DNA from: Oligoflexia bacterium
GTDB taxonomy: Bacteria; Bdellovibrionota; UBA1018
Assembly: GCA_903928955.1 (NCBI GenBank)
Contig: CAIYTD010000190.1
Coordinates: forward strand, 1 to 13,171
DNA length: 13,171 bases
Direction: 5' to 3'
The translations under genes were made by a program, and so were the position numbers. Below are positions 5,268 through 11,700 of this stretch, in pieces. The number at the start of each line of letters is the position of its first letter. Position 1 is the stretch's first letter. Below the pieces are notes generated by a model. It was given only the letters and a program-made list of their open reading frames with translations. It searched no databases and had not been told where the DNA came from.

Positions 5268-7754
5268 ATGAGTGATTTAGTGATGAGTGATAAAAACATA
5301 ATTTTAGTTAATATCGAAGAGGAAATGAAGGGAGCTTATCTTGATTATGCTATGAGCGTAATTGTAGGGAGAGCTCTTCCAGATGTTCGAGATGGACTTA
5401 AACCTGTTCATCGGCGGGCACTCTACGCTATGTATGATCTCGGGAATGCACATAATAAGCCTTATAAGAAATCAGCCCGTGTTGTTGGAGATGTAATTGG
5501 TAAGTATCATCCTCATGGTGATGTGGCTGTTTACGATACTATTGTCAGGATGGCTCAAAATTTTTCGCTTCGTTACCCATTAATAGATGGTCAGGGTAAT
5601 TTTGGCTCTGTTGACGGAGATTCTCCTGCGGCCATGAGATACACAGAAATTCGCATGTCTAAAATAACTGCTGAACTTTTAGCAGATATTGAGCACGAAA
5701 CTGTAGATTTTGGTCCAAATTATGATGATAGCTTAACTGAACCGCTTGTTATGCCAGCAAGAATTCCTAATTTATTAGTGAATGGTTCAACAGGGATTGC
5801 AGTTGGAATGGCTACTAACATTCCTCCTCATAATCTTTCAGAGATGATTAGTGCTACTGTAGCTTTGATTGATAATCCGGCTGCAGTCACTGACGATTTG
5901 CTTGAGTTTGTAAAAGGTCCTGATTTTCCGACTGGTGCGTATGCTTTTGGAGGAGAAGGTTTAAAAGAAGCTTATCGAACAGGTCGCGGTTCCATTACTT
6001 TACGATGCAAAGCTGACATTGAAACCTGGAAAGGTGACCGTGAAAGAATTATTGTTACGGAGCTTCCTTATCAAGTCAATAAGGCTAAGCTGATTGAAAA
6101 AATTGCAGATTTAGTTCGAGATAAAAAAGTGGAAGGTATTTCTGACCTGAGGGATGAATCTGACCGTACAGGCATGCGAATTGTTATTGAAGTGAAAAAA
6201 GGAGAGAACTCTAATGTTATCCTAAATAAACTTTATAAATTAACGCAGCTTCAAGATTCTTATGGCATCAATCTTCTAGCAATTCATCACAAACAGCCGA
6301 AGACATTTAATTTAAAAGATATGCTCTGGGCTTTTATTGAGCATCGAAAAGATGTTGTTGTTCGCAGAACTATTTTTGATCTTAAGAAAGCGGAAGCGCG
6401 AGCTCATATACTTGAAGGTTTAAAACAGGCAATAGATCATATTGATGCTATTATTTCGTTCATTAAATCATCGAACGGCCCAGATGAAGCCCGTTCAGGT
6501 TTGATTAGAAATTTTCAATTCTCAGAAATCCAAGCTCAAGCAATTTTAGAGATGAGACTTCAACGATTGACGGGGCTTGAACGAGATAAGATTGTATTAG
6601 AATATCAGGATGTTCTGAATCTGATTCAAGAGTTAAAAAAGATTCTTGATAATGAATCTATTGTTTTTACGGTTATTAAGGAAGAACTTCTAGAGATTAA
6701 AAAACTTTATGGTGATAAAAGGCGAACAGAAATTGTTCATGGAGTAACAACGGAGCTTGAGGTCGAAGATCTCATTGCTGATGAAGACGCTCTCGTTTCT
6801 ATTACTCATGCAGGATATATTAAAAGAGCTGATCCTAGCTTATTTAAGAGTCAACACCGTGGAGGTCGAGGAATTCGAGGAGTAAGTACGGGGGATGAAG
6901 ATTTTGTAACGGCAATTTATCGAACAAATACTTTCAGCTTTCTTCTCTGTTTTACAGACCAAGGAAGACTCTATTGGTTGAAAGTATACAAAGTTCCAGA
7001 AGCAAGTAGAAGCGCTAAAGGTAAAGCAATAGTGAATCTTGTAGCCTTACAGCCTTCTGAGAAAATCAAGGCCATTTTGCCAGTTCGAGAATTCAAAGAA
7101 AATGAGTACATTTTTATGGTGACTCGTGCAGGAATTATTAAAAAGACCGCGCTCAGTGAATTTAAAAATGTAAGAGCTGCAGGAGTTGCTGCTATTTCAA
7201 CTGATGAGGGTGACGAGTTGGTCGGCGCTAAACTTACTCATGGAAATAATGATGTTTTCCTCTGTTCAAAGGAAGGAATGAGTATTCGGTTTAATGAACA
7301 AGATGTGAGGCCGACAGGACGTACAACGCGTGGAGTCATAGGTATGAATCTCAGCGAAGGTGACTCAATTGTAACCATGGAAGTTTTAGATATGGCAAAT
7401 ATCGCTGCGCCAGTAAACTATGAGATTTTAACTGTCACCGAAAGCGGCTATGGAAAGCGTACCCCTGTAACGGAATATCGCATTCAAAGCAGGGGTGGAG
7501 TCGGTATTATTAATATGAAGACGACTGATAAAAAAGGTCTCGTTATGGGGTCACGGCAAGTTCTTCCTAAGGATGATGTCATGCTAGTGACGAATAAAGG
7601 GCAAATGATTCGTATTCATGTAGGGGAAATTTCAGAGCAAGGGCGTAATGCACAAGGTGTTCGTTTAATTACGCTAGCCGCAGCCGAAAAGCTGGTATCA
7701 TTTGAATATATGGCTGAAGCGGTAGTTGAAACTGCACCCATTAGTGAAGATTAA
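5268..7754 (+). CDS. gyrA: DNA gyrase subunit A
   Basis: This is the DNA breakage-reunion subunit of gyrase. Residues 28-190 contain the winged-helix core with catalytic Tyr125 in AAMRYTE, preceded by GKYHPHGD (78-85) and DGQGNFGS (107-114). A coiled-coil region follows, with EMRLQRLTGLE (428-438). The C-terminal beta-pinwheel domain carries the GyrA box QHRGGRGIRG (529-538), which separates gyrase from topoisomerase IV ParC. At 828 residues it is close to the usual size (E. coli 875) and lacks a long acidic tail. The start at 5268 has only a weak GGTAAG upstream; an in-frame ATG at 5283 is possible. Val86 replaces the Ser equivalent to E. coli Ser83 in the quinolone-resistance region, while the Asp87 equivalent (Asp90) is kept. 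Confidence 0.98.
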   Translation: MSDLVMSDKNIILVNIEEEMKGAYLDYAMSVIVGRALPDVRDGLKPVHRRALYAMYDLGNAHNKPYKKSARVVGDVIGKYHPHGDVAVYDTIVRMAQNFSLRYPLIDGQGNFGSVDGDSPAAMRYTEIRMSKITAELLADIEHETVDFGPNYDDSLTEPLVMPARIPNLLVNGSTGIAVGMATNIPPHNLSEMISATVALIDNPAAVTDDLLEFVKGPDFPTGAYAFGGEGLKEAYRTGRGSITLRCKADIETWKGDRERIIVTELPYQVNKAKLIEKIADLVRDKKVEGISDLRDESDRTGMRIVIEVKKGENSNVILNKLYKLTQLQDSYGINLLAIHHKQPKTFNLKDMLWAFIEHRKDVVVRRTIFDLKKAEARAHILEGLKQAIDHIDAIISFIKSSNGPDEARSGLIRNFQFSEIQAQAILEMRLQRLTGLERDKIVLEYQDVLNLIQELKKILDNESIVFTVIKEELLEIKKLYGDKRRTEIVHGVTTELEVEDLIADEDALVSITHAGYIKRADPSLFKSQHRGGRGIRGVSTGDEDFVTAIYRTNTFSFLLCFTDQGRLYWLKVYKVPEASRSAKGKAIVNLVALQPSEKIKAILPVREFKENEYIFMVTRAGIIKKTALSEFKNVRAAGVAAISTDEGDELVGAKLTHGNNDVFLCSKEGMSIRFNEQDVRPTGRTTRGVIGMNLSEGDSIVTMEVLDMANIAAPVNYEILTVTESGYGKRTPVTEYRIQSRGGVGIINMKTTDKKGLVMGSRQVLPKDDVMLVTNKGQMIRIHVGEISEQGRNAQGVRLITLAAAEKLVSFEYMAEAVVETAPISED

Positions 7755-7772
7755 AATGGGGATGTTGGACAG

Positions 7773-8621
7773 GTGATCTTTTCCTATTTTTCGATCTTAT
7801 CTATTGTCTTAACTATGGTAGGGATGAATATTGCTTGCAGCGTAGATAGCGCAAGAAATCATTATGTTCTTGCTGAGAAGCTTTGGACTAATCGGAAGTA
7901 TTCTGCTGCAGTTTCTGAGTTTGAAAAAGTGATGAGCAAGGATCCAAGAGGTAAACTTGGATCGCAAGCAATGTACCGTTCTGCAATGACGCAGTTTTTA
8001 TTTTTAAAGCAATATGGGGATGCAGTCCGAAAGTTTCGAAATTATATTCAGGTAAGCGATGATCCTCAGTCCGTATGGGATGCTCAAGTTCAAATTGGTG
8101 AAATTTTATACTCTAAGATTGAAGAATATGATCAGGCAATTCTTCACTACCGCGCACTACTCAAGCAAAGACCTGAATCTCCGGAGTCACCCGAATTTTT
8201 ATTTCGAATAGGGAAAAGTCATTTTTTTCTATTTCAGTTTCATGAAGCGATAGAGATTTATCGAGAAATCATCAAAAAATTTCCTCAATCGTTGTGGTCA
8301 GAGAAGGCAAGTTTTGAAATAGGAGCCACTTTTTTAACTCAAGGAGAGGGTCATTCTTCGGCTGAAGTGGATAGCGATGATTCAGTCTATCAAGTTGCAA
8401 TAGATGCTTTTGGTCAGTTTTTAAAGCTTTATCCTACGAGCGAGCTTGTTGCAGAAGCGCGATTTGGAATTGCTTGTTGCTTGGAGGAGTTAGACCGTTT
8501 ACAGGAGGCCTACCAGGCTTTTGCTGAGTTAAAAAGGAGTTACTCTTCAGCGGGAGTGATCAGCGTAAAATTAGGTCGAATTCGTGAACGCATGTCACAA
8601 AAGGGAAAATTTATTCGGTGA
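7773..8621 (+). CDS. TPR-repeat protein, probable exported lipoprotein (BamD/YbgF-like)
   Basis: This 282-residue protein has a hydrophobic N-terminus (residues 2-21) ending in NIAC, a weak lipobox at Cys22. It may therefore be a membrane-anchored periplasmic lipoprotein or an uncleaved-signal protein. The rest is a run of tetratricopeptide-like helical pairs at about 31-56, 67-92, 104-131, 142-170, 206-221 and 227-253, with typical (W/Y)xxAxxxF and hxxxP spacing (for example YDQAILHYRALLKQRP). The fold resembles BamD or CpoB/YbgF, which act in outer-membrane assembly or cell-envelope division scaffolds, but I cannot assign either. The start is GTG at 7773; an in-frame stop at 7752-7754 leaves no upstream alternative, and GGGGAT lies upstream. 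It follows gyrA by 18 bp and overlaps the next gene by 4 bp (GTGA). Confidence 0.8.
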   Translation: MIFSYFSILSIVLTMVGMNIACSVDSARNHYVLAEKLWTNRKYSAAVSEFEKVMSKDPRGKLGSQAMYRSAMTQFLFLKQYGDAVRKFRNYIQVSDDPQSVWDAQVQIGEILYSKIEEYDQAILHYRALLKQRPESPESPEFLFRIGKSHFFLFQFHEAIEIYREIIKKFPQSLWSEKASFEIGATFLTQGEGHSSAEVDSDDSVYQVAIDAFGQFLKLYPTSELVAEARFGIACCLEELDRLQEAYQAFAELKRSYSSAGVISVKLGRIRERMSQKGKFIR

Positions 8622-8821
8622 GCCTGAGCAAAGAACTGAGAGCTATTGGATTACTGACGATTATTGTCAGCGAATTGGTGGGCTGGCCTATTATAGGAAT
8701 AGGACTTGGATATCTCGCTTATAAAAAATGGGATTTTATTTGGGCCATTCCCCTGACAGCGTTGTTTGGTTTCATTTTAGCTTTTTATAGGGTATTCAAA
8801 ACTTCTCAAAAAGAATTATAA
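8618..8821 (+). CDS. Small two-helix membrane protein, AtpZ/AtpI-like
   Basis: This 67-residue protein has two membrane segments: about 8-31, containing the glycine-rich run PIIGIGLGYLAY, and about 40-60 (IWAIPLTALFGFILAFYRVF). The arrangement, a G-x-G-x-x-x-G helix, a short polar turn and a second helix ending in a YR-basic tail, is characteristic of AtpZ/ATPase_gene1 proteins. These precede atpB and help assemble the c-ring or carry Mg/Ca. Its position two genes before atpE supports this. The start is GTG at 8618, overlapping the TPR gene's stop as GTGA, so it is probably translated by reinitiation; AAGGGA at 8601-8606 is a distant ribosome-binding site. The AtpZ assignment rests on size, topology and context rather than on strict motif identity. 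Confidence 0.7.
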   Translation: MSLSKELRAIGLLTIIVSELVGWPIIGIGLGYLAYKKWDFIWAIPLTALFGFILAFYRVFKTSQKEL

Positions 8822-8926
8822 TGGACCCCCATCTTCATTTGAGCAGGACTTTTTCCTATAAATCTGCTAAAAGAAAAAAAATCCCAATGTGCGGGCTTTT
8901 ATTTGTGGAGTCAGAGGGTACTTTGC
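8822..8926 (+). promoter_or_regulatory. Leader before atpB with a nested inverted repeat
   Basis: This is the only gap over 20 bp in the run from dnaN to atpE. It holds AGCAG (8842-8846) paired with CTGCT (8864-8868). Inside these lies a nested AGGA (8845-8848) / TCCT (8854-8857) pair that would compete with it. The sequence TATAAAT at 8857-8863 could be a -10 element with a poor TTCATT at 8834-8839 (17-bp spacer), so an internal promoter for atpB-atpE is possible but weak. A purine-rich AGAGGG at 8913-8918 is the atpB ribosome-binding site. Confidence 0.35.
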
Positions 8927-9640
8927 ATGCACGAATCGCATGGTTTTAATTTACTGTCTCATCTTCCTCTTTTTCAAGAGTTGCCGAATCATGTCGGTAT
9001 GAGCATTATTGTTTCATTTTTTCTGGTTATTACTACTTTTGTAGCAAGAACACAGTTGCTCAGAGTCATGCGTGGACCAGAAGGTGGACTCATTCCTAAA
9101 AGTAATCTAACCTATCTTAATTTTTTCGAAATGATTGCAGAGAGCCTTTATCGGTTGACTGAATCAGTTATTGGACACCGCGATGCAGCTCGTTATTTTC
9201 CAATGGTTGGATCCCTTTTTGTTTTTATATTAGTTTCTAATTTAGTGGGTCTCATTCCTGCTTTTTTGCCACCCACAGATAATTTTAATACAACCTTGGC
9301 TCTTGGGGTTTTTGTGTTTTTTTATTATAATTACGCGGGCTTTAAGGCTCATGGTGTTGCCTATTTGAAGCATTTTATAGGACCCGTACTTTGGCTTTCC
9401 CCACTTCTTTTAGTTATTGAGGTGGCATCTCATATTTTTAGACCCCTTTCCCTCGCACTTCGCTTGAGAGGAAATATCATGGGGGATCACATCATTCTTG
9501 GAGTGTTTAGCGGATTGGTTCCATACCTCTTGCCTGTAATTTTTTATGGTTTAGGAGTGTTTGTTGCCATTATCCAGGCCTTCGTCTTCTGTCTAATGAC
9601 GATGGTCTATATTTCCCTATCGACATCACACGATCACTGA
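8927..9640 (+). CDS. atpB: ATP synthase Fo subunit a
   Basis: This membrane subunit forms the two ion half-channels against the c-ring. The 237-residue protein has several hydrophobic helices (about 25-45, 92-114, 122-137, 152-170, 184-215 and 210-231). The key helix reads RPLSLALRLRGN (172-183): Arg179 matches the essential E. coli Arg210 and Asn183 matches Asn214, but an extra Arg (181) replaces the usual Phe of RLFGN. The C-terminal IIQAFVFCLMTMVYIS (215-230) is typical and keeps the Gln252 equivalent (Gln217). I chose ATG 8927 because AGAGGG lies 8 bases upstream; an in-frame TTG at 8903 has no comparable ribosome-binding site and would add only polar residues. The atpE gene follows 21 bp later. 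Confidence 0.95.
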   Translation: MHESHGFNLLSHLPLFQELPNHVGMSIIVSFFLVITTFVARTQLLRVMRGPEGGLIPKSNLTYLNFFEMIAESLYRLTESVIGHRDAARYFPMVGSLFVFILVSNLVGLIPAFLPPTDNFNTTLALGVFVFFYYNYAGFKAHGVAYLKHFIGPVLWLSPLLLVIEVASHIFRPLSLALRLRGNIMGDHIILGVFSGLVPYLLPVIFYGLGVFVAIIQAFVFCLMTMVYISLSTSHDH

Positions 9641-9661
9641 GAAGAAAGGATGGAATTGAAA

Positions 9662-9979
9662 ATGAATTTTCGTAAGACGCTCTTATTAATTGGGACTCTT
9701 GCAATGACCCTCGGAGCCTCATGGGTAATGGCTGATGATGCAACTCATTCAGCTGGAGGAGATCCTTATGCATCTATGAGTGCGGCACTTGCTATTGGCA
9801 TTGCAGTATTGGGTGGAGCACTAGGTCAGGCTAAGACTGCAGCATCAGCATTAGAAGCTATAGGGCGTAATCCCTCTGCTCAAGGAAAGATTTTTGTTCC
9901 TATGATCATTGGTTTGGCTCTGATTGAGTCTCTTGTCTTGTATGCATTCGTAATTGCATTTATCAAAATAAAGACCTGA
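9662..9979 (+). CDS. atpE: ATP synthase Fo subunit c with signal-peptide-like leader
   Basis: This is the proteolipid whose oligomeric ring carries ions through Fo. Residues 1-24 (MNFRKTL, hydrophobic core, WVMA) look like a cleavable signal peptide ending VMA-DD, leaving a mature chain of about 81 residues, the normal size for subunit c. Helix 1 contains AIGIAVLGGALGQ (44-56), the polar loop is GRNPSAQGK (68-76), and helix 2 contains ALIESLVLYAF (86-96) with ion-binding Glu89. Gln56, Glu89, Ser90 and Tyr94 align by eye with Ilyobacter Na+ ligands Gln32, Glu65, Ser66 and Tyr70, but Thr67 is Leu here. I chose ATG 9662 because the upstream ATG at 9650 directly abuts AAAGG with no spacer; 9650 would add MELK. 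No further atp genes follow. Confidence 0.93.
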   Translation: MNFRKTLLLIGTLAMTLGASWVMADDATHSAGGDPYASMSAALAIGIAVLGGALGQAKTAASALEAIGRNPSAQGKIFVPMIIGLALIESLVLYAFVIAFIKIKT

Positions 9980-9983
9980 TTGG

Positions 9984-11687
9984 TTATAACGATTCGGGGA
10001 GGGGGTTTTTTTGTGCCCCCTCCCCTCTTTCCATTTCGGACCAGCTTCGATAGAGTAAATCTCTCTTCTTAATCCATCGTTCTACTTTTTCTCTATGTTG
10101 ACTCAGCTCGGCTTCATTAAGATCTAAAGGATTCAGTCTTCTATCTTCAATCGTAGAGATAGCTAATTGTTGATATTCTTCCGCTTCCTTTTCAGAAATG
10201 CCCATTTTTTCTTTTAATAATTCTCTTAATTCAATAGGGTTGTGATGGATGTGAGCGAGAAGCCCATTTTCCCAAATTGCACGTCGATGGAATTCTCTGA
10301 TCACTATTTCTTTATATGCCATTTTAATGATGGTACCAACCGCAGGCACTGGAACGTAGATAAAGTTAGCTACCATTAAGACTGCCTGAAGAATTTGTCT
10401 GCGCCGTTTTTCTCGGTTTGGATGGAGAAAATCTACTGCAGCATGCGGCTGAGTAGGTCGAAACATTTTCGGATAAGGTAAAGTATATATTTTTTGTTTA
10501 CTAAATATTCCTGTGCTTTCATTTCTTTGGAGCCCAAGTGCAAAGTAAGAGCCCGCTAAAGGAAACACTTCCACTCCTCGTTTTTCTAAGTTAGCTATGC
10601 TCAGTTCTTTTTGATAATGTACATAAGTGAGAAAATTTTTAACAATGTCATCATTTTTAGTGAATAGATTCTTAAATACTGTGCCTAGCATACTTTGAGA
10701 TCTCAAGAGATAGAATGTTGCAGCTTCCAACTGTTTTTTAGAAAGTTTTGAAGTATTAAAAGGTGAATATAAATTACCATCAATAGCTTCGAGAACAAGA
10801 TTAAGTGCCTGTCCATGTCGATTGAGATAAAGAATTTCAATAAAGTCAAAAACTCTTTCGAGCATTGCACCTGCTGCTTGGGGGGCTCCATAGATCGGAA
10901 CAGCGTTGAGTCCGCCTTTGATGATATTTGTAACTGCAGCCCAGGATGCAGCCTTAGCAAAAGAAGAATATTTATTTTTTAAGTCAATTACTTTGACTGG
11001 CCTTATAAAAGGTTTCTCTATAGAATATACTTTATAAGTTCCGTTGGGCTCTCTGTGAAAAGCGATATTTTTTAGAATATTCTGAGAGTCAGGAAGTAAA
11101 TCAAGAGTAAGTGGAAGTTCTTCGTTTTGATCTAATTCTGCAGAAGACAATCTAAATGCGGTTAAAGCTTGATTAACGTCCTCGTGTAAATTTGCTATTT
11201 CATTCCAGTTGAAGTCTGAAGAATAAATGGTTTTAGGAAGATCCTTGGTGTTTTTTGGTTTTTTTCCAGATTTCCAAATAATTTTTTCATTTTTCCAAAA
11301 GTCTTTAGAAATATAAATAGAAGCCTCTGGTAGAGTAGTGAGAGTAGGATGAGGGTTTGTGAGTTGCTTAGAAAGAGCGGCAAGATTTAGATCACTGATT
11401 CCGAGGCTGCCTAATATTAAAATTTTCCAAAAATGAGAATAAAAAGGGGTGGAAAAAGTTTTATCATAAACAGCAAATGGAACTAATTGTCGGTTCTCAT
11501 CATAGCCATATCCTAGAGTATACTGATCGGAGAGGTCATCCCATTTTATAATTTCACTTACACGGGTGCCATGATTAACTTTAATGAAACTAGGAGCCCG
11601 TCCTTGAGCAAGTAAATTTGGGTGTTCTAATGTTAAAATAAGTTGGGTGGCTGTTAAAAGTATTAAAATCAATTTATATAATTTCAT
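9984..11687 (-). CDS. Unrecognised exported or membrane-associated protein
   Basis: I do not recognise this 567-residue protein. Residues 1-28 form a signal-peptide-like segment (KLYK, then a leucine/isoleucine-rich core, with possible cleavage near LLA-QG). The middle has two small-residue-rich hydrophobic stretches, about 246-276 (SWAAVTNIIKGG through YGAPQAAGAM) and 431-457 (QAVLMVANFIYVPVPAVGTI), which resemble each other in Val-Pro and Gly spacing and could insert into a membrane. The C-terminal 460-555 is charged and helical (for example EKMGISEKEAEEYQQLA). The start ATG at 11687 has AGGAA on the - strand at 11691-11695. It lies 13 bp downstream of the kinase-like gene, so the two are probably one operon. 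Its last codons lie in the GC hairpin shared with the atpE terminator, including an A7 run. Confidence 0.75.
   Translation of the reverse strand: MKLYKLILILLTATQLILTLEHPNLLAQGRAPSFIKVNHGTRVSEIIKWDDLSDQYTLGYGYDENRQLVPFAVYDKTFSTPFYSHFWKILILGSLGISDLNLAALSKQLTNPHPTLTTLPEASIYISKDFWKNEKIIWKSGKKPKNTKDLPKTIYSSDFNWNEIANLHEDVNQALTAFRLSSAELDQNEELPLTLDLLPDSQNILKNIAFHREPNGTYKVYSIEKPFIRPVKVIDLKNKYSSFAKAASWAAVTNIIKGGLNAVPIYGAPQAAGAMLERVFDFIEILYLNRHGQALNLVLEAIDGNLYSPFNTSKLSKKQLEAATFYLLRSQSMLGTVFKNLFTKNDDIVKNFLTYVHYQKELSIANLEKRGVEVFPLAGSYFALGLQRNESTGIFSKQKIYTLPYPKMFRPTQPHAAVDFLHPNREKRRRQILQAVLMVANFIYVPVPAVGTIIKMAYKEIVIREFHRRAIWENGLLAHIHHNPIELRELLKEKMGISEKEAEEYQQLAISTIEDRRLNPLDLNEAELSQHREKVERWIKKRDLLYRSWSEMERGEGAQKNPLPESL
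9996..10030 (+). terminator. Strong GC hairpin ending the atp genes; lies in the convergent gene
   Basis: GGGGAGGGGG (9996-10005) and CCCCCTCCCC (10016-10025) pair perfectly over 10 bp around a 10-nt loop, followed by TCTTT. It lies 16 bases after the atpE stop and is the natural end of that transcript. The trailing T-run is short and interrupted. For the opposite strand the same hairpin falls within the last codons of the 9984-11687 gene and is followed by no T-run, so it acts best on + transcripts. Confidence 0.7.
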
Positions 11688-11700
11688 TTGTTCCTGTTAA

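Noticed and set aside
8874..8900. Possible terminator AAAAATCCC...GGGCTTTTATTT before atpB
   Set aside because: Only three GC pairs are contiguous and a mismatch interrupts the A/T extension, so it is too weak to call.
8903..8926. TTG start for atpB adding eight residues
   Set aside because: It has no good ribosome-binding site, while ATG 8927 has AGAGGG at correct spacing and gives a typical AtpB N-terminus.
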